A stretch of 36,327 nucleotides of DNA from Candidatus Omnitrophota bacterium (GTDB lineage Bacteria > Omnitrophota > Gorgyraeia > Gygaellales > Profunditerraquicolaceae): assembly GCA_028710685.1 (NCBI GenBank), contig JAQTTQ010000009.1, positions 1-36,327 of the forward strand. The letters are read 5' to 3'. Of this stretch, positions 26,513 through 34,511 are shown piece after piece. Every line of letters begins with the position of its first letter. Position 1 is the first letter of the stretch. Both the position numbers and the translations under genes were made by a program. The notes below the pieces were generated by a model that was given only the letters and a program-made list of their open reading frames with translations, was not told the DNA's origin and did not search any database.

Positions 26513-28564
26513 ATGAAGAATAACAATTTATTACAAAAAGAAAAGGCGGTAAAGGTTAAAAGGCAGTGGGTCAGGCTGACAAGGGCCTGTAATAATAGGT
26601 GCCTTTTTTGCCTTGATAATGAGGCTCAGGACGGAAGCTGTATAAATTTCTCAATAATTAAAGATACTCTCGCAAAGGGAAGGGCGGCTAAAGCCGAAAA
26701 GGCTGTCTTAAGCGGCGGAGAGCCAACCCTGCACCCTGAATTATTCAAAATAATAAGCGCTGCCCGGGATATGGGTTATTCAAAGATTCAGGTTATAACC
26801 AATGGGCGCATGTTTGCCTATCAAGAGTTTTTAAGGCAAGCGGTGGATTGCGGGGTTACCGAGATTACATTTTCTATCCATGGGCATACCCCCCAACTTC
26901 ATGACCAGCAGACTCAGGTTAAGGGTTCATTTGATCAGTCTGTCCGGGGTTTATTAAATGCGCGTAAAATTAAAGGCCTGGTGGTAAATGCGGATATAGT
27001 TATTAATAAGCTGAATGTCGGGTATCTCAGGCAGATAATCGGCTTTCTTGTTGTTCTGGGGATAAACGAGTTTGACCTTCTCCAGGTGATGCCTTTTGGC
27101 AGAGCATGGCTAAACCAAAGGCAGCTATTTTATGATATCGAGAAGGAGATTGAGGGTTTAAGGCTTGCCTTTGGGGTAAGGAAGGCTTCTCCAGTATGTT
27201 TATGGACTAATCGTTTTCCGGCTATTTATCTTGAAGGTATGGAAGATTTGATCCAACATCCTAATAAACTGATTGATGAAGTTTCAGGGGTTAAGGAGAT
27301 GTTTGGTAAATTTATCCGCTACGGCTTGAGAATGCCTTGTTGGGGAGAAAGGTGCCGTTATTGCTGTTTGCAGGGATTTTGTGAAGATCTTATTGCCCTG
27401 AGAAGTACCGGCTTGCTTTCCTCCCGCTTGAATCCTTTATGCATAGATAAGAAGTGGCGTAAGAAGGCTGCAGTCAGGAAGTTTAAGTTCAGCAAGGGCA
27501 TGGACCTTCTTAAATTTCTCGATTTCTACCTTAAGGAAAGGTACTTTGTTAAAAGCCTGCGCTGTGGGGAATGTGCTTATAATAAAGAATGCCAGGGCGC
27601 GCACATTGACCTTATCAGGAAGAACGGGTTTGCCCTGCTTTCTCCGTTTAAGGCTGAAAACAGCAGAAGATATCCGCTTCTCAGGCTTACTCTTGATTGT
27701 AACGCTTCGTGTTTATTCTGTAATGTACCTGTTGAGTCGTCTGATTCTAAAGAAATTTCTACATCTGGCGCTAAGCAGTTAATAAGTAAAATTGCCGCTG
27801 TAGGCCAGGATGCAAAAATAGATTTTACAGGAGGAGAGCCTACTATCAGAAAGGATTTACCGAAGCTGATAAGGTATGCCCGGTTGCAGGGTATTGAAAC
27901 AGTCCAGGTTCAGACTAATGCCCTAAAGTTGGCAGATAAGGGTTATCTCAGGTCTTTACAAAAAGCCGGATTGAATAAAATATTTGTCGGGTTGCATTCC
28001 TTTTCGCCTTCTGTGCATGATAGCCTTTTAGGCCTTCCGGGTGCTTTTGAAAAATGCATTAAAGGGGTAAGAAATGCTATCTTAGCAGGTATCGAAGTAA
28101 CCCTGAACCCGGTCATAACAAGCAGGAATTATAAAGAATTGCCGGATTATATGTTAAAGGTCGCAACGCTTAAGAAGGTGAATTTTATTTCACTTTCGGT
28201 AGTACAGCCGCGCGGCAGGGCGGGGATTAATAAGGATCTGGTGCCGGATTATAAAGTTATAGGCCCTTATGTGGAAAGGGCTCTTTTGATCGGGAATAAG
28301 CTTGGGCTGGTAATTAATAATCCTTATTGCGGATTGCCTATGTGCGTAGGGGGATGGTATAATTATCCTCAAGGTTGCGTAGAGTATTGTGAGGGGCTTA
28401 TAGGCAGGGGCGGTAAGAACGAAGACAAAATTAAGGCTTCTTTCTGCGGTAAATGCAGTTTTAATAATTTTTGCAATGGGGTTTGGAAAGAATATGCGAA
28501 AATACACGGATTCTCAGGCCTTCGGCCGTTAAAATTAAAAAATGATAGCTACGTCTATATCTAA
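26513..28564 (+). CDS. double radical SAM fusion protein with extra central Cys-rich segment
   Basis: CNNRCLFC (26588) with 'LSGGEPTLHP'; CNASCLFC (27698) with 'FTGGEPTIRKD'; C-terminal 'CGKCSFNNFCNGVWKEYAKIHG'; central 'CWGERCRYCCLQGFC'. Confidence 0.86.
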   Translation: MKNNNLLQKEKAVKVKRQWVRLTRACNNRCLFCLDNEAQDGSCINFSIIKDTLAKGRAAKAEKAVLSGGEPTLHPELFKIISAARDMGYSKIQVITNGRMFAYQEFLRQAVDCGVTEITFSIHGHTPQLHDQQTQVKGSFDQSVRGLLNARKIKGLVVNADIVINKLNVGYLRQIIGFLVVLGINEFDLLQVMPFGRAWLNQRQLFYDIEKEIEGLRLAFGVRKASPVCLWTNRFPAIYLEGMEDLIQHPNKLIDEVSGVKEMFGKFIRYGLRMPCWGERCRYCCLQGFCEDLIALRSTGLLSSRLNPLCIDKKWRKKAAVRKFKFSKGMDLLKFLDFYLKERYFVKSLRCGECAYNKECQGAHIDLIRKNGFALLSPFKAENSRRYPLLRLTLDCNASCLFCNVPVESSDSKEISTSGAKQLISKIAAVGQDAKIDFTGGEPTIRKDLPKLIRYARLQGIETVQVQTNALKLADKGYLRSLQKAGLNKIFVGLHSFSPSVHDSLLGLPGAFEKCIKGVRNAILAGIEVTLNPVITSRNYKELPDYMLKVATLKKVNFISLSVVQPRGRAGINKDLVPDYKVIGPYVERALLIGNKLGLVINNPYCGLPMCVGGWYNYPQGCVEYCEGLIGRGGKNEDKIKASFCGKCSFNNFCNGVWKEYAKIHGFSGLRPLKLKNDSYVYI

Positions 28565-28567
28565 AAT

Positions 28568-29506
28568 ATGGCTAATTTAGGTTATATACAGATAACCAGG
28601 TCCTGTAATCAAAAGTGCAGGTTTTGTTCTAATCCGGACACCGGAGAAACTATAACCTTAAGCCAGGCAAAGCACTATATAAATGATTATGCCAAAAGAG
28701 GTTATGCCGGAGTCTTCCTTACGGGAGGAGAGCCAACCCTGCATCCTCAGCTTACGGAGATGATCGCCTATGCTTTATCAAAGAATATCTTACCCAGGCT
28801 GATAACTAATGGCCAGCTCTTAAGTGAAAAGAAGAGGTTTCCCTCTTTAATTAAGAGCGGGCTAAATCATATCATGTTGTCGGTTTATTCCTATGACAAT
28901 AAAGTACAGGCTAAGCTTTCCGGTAATTCGGCATCTCTCTCCAATATAAAGAGCGCCTTAGATAATATAAAGGATGCGGGGATAACGGTGGATATTATAA
29001 CTACTATAAATAAATATAATGCTTCGCATTTAAGCCGGACTGCTAAATGGATAGTTGAAAGTTATCCTTTTATAAGGCATTTTATATGGAATAACCTAGA
29101 TCCTTTAAATAACCGGGCTGCAAGTAATCCTGATACCTGGCCTAAGCTTAATGATTTCGAGCTAGAGTTGAATAAGGCGATGTGTTTCTTGTGCAGCGCG
29201 GGGAAGACCTTCAGGGTGGAGCGAGTGCCCTTATGTTATATGAGCGGGTTCGAGCATTGTTCTACGGAAACCCGTAAGATTGTAAAAGAAGAAGAGCGTT
29301 CAATATTTTTTCTTGATGATAAAGCCTTTGTAAAGCAAAAAGGCTTAAGGGGGTTGATCGGCTATAACAAGTCTAAGTGTTGTAAGGATTGTTTATTGGA
29401 TAGTATTTGCGCCGGGCTCTATGGGGGCGGCGAATGTTATTCGCTTTCGGAATTGTATCCGGTGTTTATACCGAAAGAGGTAATTATAAAGAAAATCTTA
29501 GAATAA
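28568..29506 (+). CDS. radical SAM protein with C-terminal Cys motif
   Basis: CNQKCRFC (28604), 'LTGGEPTLHPQL', 'CCKDCLLDSICAGLYGGGECY'. Confidence 0.83.
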   Translation: MANLGYIQITRSCNQKCRFCSNPDTGETITLSQAKHYINDYAKRGYAGVFLTGGEPTLHPQLTEMIAYALSKNILPRLITNGQLLSEKKRFPSLIKSGLNHIMLSVYSYDNKVQAKLSGNSASLSNIKSALDNIKDAGITVDIITTINKYNASHLSRTAKWIVESYPFIRHFIWNNLDPLNNRAASNPDTWPKLNDFELELNKAMCFLCSAGKTFRVERVPLCYMSGFEHCSTETRKIVKEEERSIFFLDDKAFVKQKGLRGLIGYNKSKCCKDCLLDSICAGLYGGGECYSLSELYPVFIPKEVIIKKILE

Positions 29507-29541
29507 TAATATTCAGGTTGTAATTCATCAAGGAGGTAGGG

Positions 29542-29895
29542 ATGATGTGTTTACTCAGGCTGATCTTTGTGCTTATTTTTCTCTCGGTTTTTGTGCCGCT
29601 GCCTTGCAATTGGGCCCAAGATGAGGCAGTGAGCCAGAAGACTGTTTCCGGTATTGTAATTGACCTAGACTGGGTAAGTTCAATTATTACAGTACTCTAT
29701 TTTGACCCTTTTTCGGGTAATCAGGATGAGATTAATATCACTATTACCCATGATACCAAGATAACAAGAGGAACTGAGGCGATTTCTTTTTCTGATCTTG
29801 AACAGAGCGATCCGGTTATGGTAGTTTATTACGATGATGGTTCCCAAGTACTAAAGGCAAAAAGGATATCTGATATGAATTTAGGGAACAGGTAA
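29542..29895 (+). CDS. small secreted protein, DUF5666-like
   Basis: Signal peptide, then 'SGIVIDLDWVSSIITVLYF...THDTKITRGTEAISFSDLEQSDPVMVVYYDDG'; AAGGAGG ribosome-binding site. Confidence 0.65.
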   Translation: MMCLLRLIFVLIFLSVFVPLPCNWAQDEAVSQKTVSGIVIDLDWVSSIITVLYFDPFSGNQDEINITITHDTKITRGTEAISFSDLEQSDPVMVVYYDDGSQVLKAKRISDMNLGNR

Positions 29896-29896
29896 T

Positions 29897-31018
29897 TTGA
29901 AGGGGGGAGATTTGTTTAGTAGGGTTCGCAGGATAGGCATATATACTTTGCTTTTTTTTATTTTTTTCATTCATCCATCTTTTTCTCAGGAACCCTCTTT
30001 AAAAGGGGAAGGCAGGGAGGCGATGTATTGGGAGGGCTTGGGACAGGGTAGGGTTAAGTGTTTACTCTGCCCCCGGCAATGCCTGATACCTCGAAACGAG
30101 AGGGGATTTTGCAGGGCAAGAAGAAATATCAAAGGCAGGCTTTATGCTCTAACTTATGGAAATCCGGTAGCAGTGCACGTTGATCCGGTAGAGAAGAAAC
30201 CGCTTTTCCATGTTTATCCCGGGACAAAATCGTTTTCTATTGCTACTGCCGGTTGCAACTTAAGGTGTAAATTCTGTCAGAATTGGGAGATTTCTCAGAT
30301 GGACCCTGAGTCAGTAAAAAATTCTTTTGTTTCTCCCCGGCAGATTATCGATGGGGCTAAGAAGAGCGGTTCTAAAACAATAGCCTTCACCTATACTGAG
30401 CCGACTATATTCTATGAGTATATGCTTGATATTGCTAAGCTTGCTAAAGAAGAGGGTATTGCCTGCGTGATGCATTCTTCGGGTTTCATTAGCGAAGAGC
30501 CGCTACGTGAATTAGCGAAATATTTAACTGCGGCCAATATCGATTTAAAGGGTTTTAGCGAGAAGTTTTATTCTTCATTTTGCGAGGGAACCCTCTCCGA
30601 TGTACTAAGGGCACTTAAGGTTTTGAAAGAAGAGGGGGTATGGTTAGAGATAACTAACCTTATTATTCCTACTGCTAACGATTCCGAAGATGACATACGA
30701 AATCTTTGTATTTGGATAAAAGAAAACTTAGGCGCAGATACCCCGGTTCATTTTTCAAGGTTCTTTCCGATGTACAGGCTTACGGATTTATCCCCTACCC
30801 CCTTAAAGACTTTGCTTAAGGCAGAGAAAATAGCTAAAGATACAGGGCTTTTATATGTATACGTGGGTAATATTCCTCAAAATATAGGGGAAGATACAAT
30901 TTGCCCTATCTGCGCTAACCTGCTGGTTAAGCGGATAGGCTATAAGGTGTTGGAAAATAATATTGTTGATCGAAAATGTAAGTTTTGCGGTGTTGGTATT
31001 CCGGGGGTTTGGGATTAG
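29897..31018 (+). CDS. amrS: AmmeMemoRadiSam-system-type radical SAM enzyme (AmrS-like) with signal-peptide-like N-terminus
   Basis: 'VKCLLCPRQCLIPRNERGFCRARRNIKGRLYALTYGNPVAVHVDPVEKKPLFHVYPG', CNLRCKFC (30254); hydrophobic 'IGIYTLLFFIFFIHPSFSQ' N-terminus; TTG start, with an internal ATG at 30023. Confidence 0.85.
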   Translation: MKGGDLFSRVRRIGIYTLLFFIFFIHPSFSQEPSLKGEGREAMYWEGLGQGRVKCLLCPRQCLIPRNERGFCRARRNIKGRLYALTYGNPVAVHVDPVEKKPLFHVYPGTKSFSIATAGCNLRCKFCQNWEISQMDPESVKNSFVSPRQIIDGAKKSGSKTIAFTYTEPTIFYEYMLDIAKLAKEEGIACVMHSSGFISEEPLRELAKYLTAANIDLKGFSEKFYSSFCEGTLSDVLRALKVLKEEGVWLEITNLIIPTANDSEDDIRNLCIWIKENLGADTPVHFSRFFPMYRLTDLSPTPLKTLLKAEKIAKDTGLLYVYVGNIPQNIGEDTICPICANLLVKRIGYKVLENNIVDRKCKFCGVGIPGVWD

Positions 31019-33126
31019 GTATAAAGGTTTCTCAGGGATAAAGTCAGATTTAAGATTAACAGGGTTATAAGGCTACCGGTAATTCCTAAGAACGGTATTA
31101 ATAGCGCTCCGCAAATTAAAGTCCCTAAAAAGGCACCGGTTAAATCTGCCGCATAGATAATTGTAGTTATCTTCTTTTCTTTCGTTCTGTTTTCCAATAA
31201 ACCTTTGGCAACAACAGGGTAAACTGTGCCGGTTAAAAAACCGCACAGTGACGAGAATAAATAGAAAATAATATCCGCGTAGCTTATTCCCGCCAGACTT
31301 TTTAGGTTTGATAATAATACAAAAATAGCAATCCCCCAGCATAAAAATATTATTGAAAGCAGCTTAGGGTGGAATTTCTGCCTTGAGTTAAGGATTAGTA
31401 TCCCGGTGCTTAGGCCGGCCATAAAGAAAGCGATTAATAATCCCAATTTCCAGTATAAGGCCCCGCAGTAAGCCTGGAACAATACAAAGATTACCGCAGT
31501 CATTGCAATAGAGGTAAAGCCAACTACCCCGGTATTTAACAGGTAAAAAAATTTTTTTGAGAAAAATGTGGAGGTTATTATTAATAACCAACAAAGCAAA
31601 AGGGCTACAATTATACTATTCTTTGTTCTTGCGAGGTCAATCTTAAAATCAGGATAGAATTTAATTTGCTCCAGAATAAGGTAATTAAGAAATCCGGTAG
31701 GATTGAGGTGTGTGTTGGGGGCGGCTTTAGCATCCAGCATGCCTTGGATATAGCCTCGTGCCGAAGGCTTAAGGTAATCTTTAAAATGGTATACGGTAAA
31801 GAAGTCGGTTGCCGGGTTAACCTTAATAAAGCTTTCAATCAGATTATAGTCTTTGATTTCTTGGTCCAGGGAAGCAGTAATAATCATCGTGTCCGAAGGT
31901 ATTATCAGCCTGTAACTAAAAACTTTATCCAGGGCATTGATTATGCTGGAGTTAAATTTAGCAAATTGAGGGCTTAATATCTCCCGTTTAGAGGGCATGG
32001 AAAAAGAGAATATGCCCTTTGGTTTTAGTTTTGCTTTAATAAGCCTGAAGAAATCTTCGGTAAAGTAGCGGTTTAAGGATAGGCTGGAGGGAGGAGGCAT
32101 TATCAGTAAGACGGCATCGTAACTTTTTATTGTCTTCTTAAGATATAATGCCGGGTCATCGGTAATGAAATTAACCCGGCGTCTTGTATTATAGGGCGTC
32201 TTATATTCACTTAGCATTGAGATCAGCGGATTAATATGCAGGCAGTCCAGGGATCCGGGATTATATTTCATTATTTCATCAATTTCTTGGGAGAGGGCAG
32301 GCCCTATAAAAAGAATATCCTTTTCCCCTAAGAGGTTGAGTGCCGCCAAGCCCATATGAATATTTTCTTCAACCGCAATCTTATCCTCGCTTGTTGCTAA
32401 AAGCGAACCCTCTGAGAATATCATAGTGGAGCCAGCTTTGCGCGTAGCAATAACCGGGCCGTAACGTGAGCCGGCATTTAAGAGTATACTGGAGTTGCTG
32501 AATTCTTTTTGTAAGAGGGGGTTAAATGTTTTTAATGAGATTATGCTTATAGCTAGAATAAAAACAGCGGTAACAGCCTTTTTAAGGCCGCTTTTAATTC
32601 CTATGATCAAGAAAAGCGGTAATACTGAGAAGATTAAAGGGTTGGTATAATTATTAAAATACAAGCTGAAGGTTAAGCCTCCCAGGAAAAAGCCTAAGGC
32701 CTCAAAAGCAAAGAATTTTGCAAAAGTATTCCTTTGAGGGGTATTTTCTTTAAGGTATGCAAGGGTAAGGCTTTTGAATAAATTGCCGGTAATAAAAGCC
32801 GTTGGCCCTATTAAGGTTATGCTTGATAAGAGCACTAGGCCCAGGCTGGCCGCCTCATAATATTGCAAGCCGTTTAGCAATTTCGCTAAATGAATGAAGC
32901 AGACGGAGATGGTAAATGAGAGGCAGGCTATTAGGGGCAGGGGGAGCTTTTGTAGCCTTTTTGGCAGCCTTGTTATGCTGCCTAAGGAGCAGAAAATAAT
33001 CCAGAAACCCGCTCCTAAAATAAAGGCCAGTTCGTTTTTGGCAATGGAAAAGCTGAATTCGCGTAAGATAACAAGCTGAAATATAGAAGAGATGATTCCC
33101 AGCGGTATGAAGATAATCATGGACAA
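31015..33126 (-). CDS. polytopic membrane protein with central spermidine-synthase-like domain
   Basis: Many TM segments flanking a Rossmann-like region ('ILFIGPALSQEI...YDAVLLIMPPPSSLSLNRYFTEDFFRLIKAKLKPKGIFSFSMPS'); ATG at 33120 is an alternative start. Confidence 0.75.
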   Translation of the reverse strand: MSMIIFIPLGIISSIFQLVILREFSFSIAKNELAFILGAGFWIIFCSLGSITRLPKRLQKLPLPLIACLSFTISVCFIHLAKLLNGLQYYEAASLGLVLLSSITLIGPTAFITGNLFKSLTLAYLKENTPQRNTFAKFFAFEALGFFLGGLTFSLYFNNYTNPLIFSVLPLFLIIGIKSGLKKAVTAVFILAISIISLKTFNPLLQKEFSNSSILLNAGSRYGPVIATRKAGSTMIFSEGSLLATSEDKIAVEENIHMGLAALNLLGEKDILFIGPALSQEIDEIMKYNPGSLDCLHINPLISMLSEYKTPYNTRRRVNFITDDPALYLKKTIKSYDAVLLIMPPPSSLSLNRYFTEDFFRLIKAKLKPKGIFSFSMPSKREILSPQFAKFNSSIINALDKVFSYRLIIPSDTMIITASLDQEIKDYNLIESFIKVNPATDFFTVYHFKDYLKPSARGYIQGMLDAKAAPNTHLNPTGFLNYLILEQIKFYPDFKIDLARTKNSIIVALLLCWLLIITSTFFSKKFFYLLNTGVVGFTSIAMTAVIFVLFQAYCGALYWKLGLLIAFFMAGLSTGILILNSRQKFHPKLLSIIFLCWGIAIFVLLSNLKSLAGISYADIIFYLFSSLCGFLTGTVYPVVAKGLLENRTKEKKITTIIYAADLTGAFLGTLICGALLIPFLGITGSLITLLILNLTLSLRNLYT

Positions 33127-33156
33127 GCCTCTTTTTTATATTATATTAAGCCTAAG

Positions 33157-33804
33157 ATGCCGGAAAGTCTATATTATTTATTCTTAAGCGGTGTAATCTT
33201 GGGTAGCGGGCCCTGCCTTGGTTTTTGTGCCCCCGTTCTGGTAAGTTTTGTCGCTGCTTACAGGCCTTCTTTTAAGAAGGCGATGATATCTTACCTTTTC
33301 TTTTCTGTAGCTAAGATCTTTAGTTATATGATTATCGGGGGATTGATAGGAGTTTTTTCCGGATTTCTTAAGAGTGGGTTTTTTCTTGGGTATGCAAATG
33401 CTATAAATATATTGTTAGGGGTATTTATCTTAGCTATCGGGATCATTACTATAGCTACAAAGGAACCCTTAAAGAGCAGGTATTGTTCGTTTTTAAATAA
33501 AGGAAACCTGAAAAATGCGGGCCTTCTGGGTTTTTTAACCGGTTTCTCGCCCTGCCTCCCGCTTTTAGGGATACTTAATTATATAATTATAATCGCGCGT
33601 TCTCCGGCCGAGGGAATCCTGTATGCTTTTGCTTTCGGGATTGGTAGCGCTATTTCTCCTGTTATTTTACTTATCGGCTTATCAGGCAAGCTGGCAGGGG
33701 ATTTTTCTTATAACCATAAGGTTAAGTTTTTGATCAGGATTGTCTCTAGCTTAGTTTTGATCTTCTTGGGAATAGTAATTCTTTTGAAAGTATTTACGTC
33801 TTGA
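33157..33804 (+). CDS. CcdA/DsbD- or sulfite-exporter-like membrane protein
   Basis: Six-TM pattern; 'GPCLGFCAPVLVSFVAAY' and 'GFLTGFSPCLPLLGILNY'. Confidence 0.7.
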   Translation: MPESLYYLFLSGVILGSGPCLGFCAPVLVSFVAAYRPSFKKAMISYLFFSVAKIFSYMIIGGLIGVFSGFLKSGFFLGYANAINILLGVFILAIGIITIATKEPLKSRYCSFLNKGNLKNAGLLGFLTGFSPCLPLLGILNYIIIIARSPAEGILYAFAFGIGSAISPVILLIGLSGKLAGDFSYNHKVKFLIRIVSSLVLIFLGIVILLKVFTS

Positions 33805-33850
33805 TTCTTTCTTTACATAATATTTAAAATCTGTTAATATGTTTTCTATT

Positions 33851-33924
33851 GCGCCCATAGCTCAACTGGATAGAGCACCAGCCTACGGAGCTGGTTGTTG
33901 CAGGTTCGACCCCTGCTGGGCGCA
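33851..33924 (+). tRNA. tRNA-Arg (ACG)
   Basis: 74-nt cloverleaf: acceptor gcgccca/tgggcgc, anticodon arm ccagc-ctACGga-gctgg, T-loop ggttcgacccc; CCA not encoded. Confidence 0.95.
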
Positions 33925-33932
33925 TTAATTTT

Positions 33933-34394
33933 ATGAAAGTACATGAAATCTATATGCGCGAAGCCATCAAGGAAGCTTGGAAGGCTTTCGGCGAAGATGA
34001 GGTTCCTGTAGGGGCGGTTATAGTCCAAAATGGGAAGATAATTTCCCGCGGACATAACCAGGTTGAGCGGTTAAAAGATCCTACTGCCCATGCCGAGATG
34101 ATTGCTCTTACCTCTGCCGCAAATTACCTAGAGACAAAGTGGTTGAATGAAGCTTCGGTGTATGTTACAATTGAACCTTGTAGTATGTGCGCGGGCGCTT
34201 TAGTCCTGGCGCGGATAAGGAATATATATTTCGGCGCAAGTGACCCTAAAACCGGAGCGTGCGGTTCAGTAGTAAACATTGCCAATCACAAGAGTTTAAA
34301 CCACCGCATAAAAATCTTTAACGGTATTTTGGAAGATGAATGCGCCTGCCTGCTAAAAGATTTTTTTAAGAAAAAAAGAAAGAGTTTGGTTTGA
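33933..34394 (+). CDS. tadA: tRNA(adenine34) deaminase
   Basis: 'EDEVPVGAVIV', zinc motifs 'HAEMIAL' and 'PCSMCAGALVLARI', 'YGA'-like 'FGASDPKTGACGS'. Confidence 0.93.
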   Translation: MKVHEIYMREAIKEAWKAFGEDEVPVGAVIVQNGKIISRGHNQVERLKDPTAHAEMIALTSAANYLETKWLNEASVYVTIEPCSMCAGALVLARIRNIYFGASDPKTGACGSVVNIANHKSLNHRIKIFNGILEDECACLLKDFFKKKRKSLV

Positions 34395-34408
34395 TTTTAA
34401 GCAATCCT

Positions 34409-34497
34409 GGAGAGGTGGCTGAGTGGTCGAAAGCAACTCACTGCTAATGAGTTGTCCTGGGAAACTGGGACCCTGGGTTCAAATCCCAGCCTCTCCG
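34409..34497 (+). tRNA. tRNA-Ser (GCT)
   Basis: Long variable arm; acceptor ggagagg/cctctcc; anticodon loop ctGCTaa between actca/tgagt; discriminator G. Confidence 0.94.
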
Positions 34498-34511
34498 TAA
34501 AAATTATTTAG

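Noticed and set aside
27546-27782. 78-aa + strand ORF inside the double radical SAM gene
   Set aside because: Alternative frame of a gene whose own frame has intact Cys motifs; composition looks like an artefact.
7890-29506. Reading the repeated radical SAM motifs as recent tandem DNA duplications or a mobile array
   Set aside because: Repeats are clear at protein level but nucleotide sequences have diverged widely (for example 11170-11280 versus 12170-12280); no transposase, integrase, terminal repeats or target duplications seen.
29542-29895. 117-aa secreted protein as the substrate of the radical SAM block
   Set aside because: It has a signal peptide and a DUF5666-like folded pattern rather than a leader plus Cys/Gly/aromatic-rich core; kept only as an ordinary secreted protein.
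33846-34055. 69-aa minus-strand ORF covering the tRNA-Arg region
   Set aside because: It overlaps a clear tRNA and the start of tadA; the apparent protein is reverse-translated tRNA sequence.
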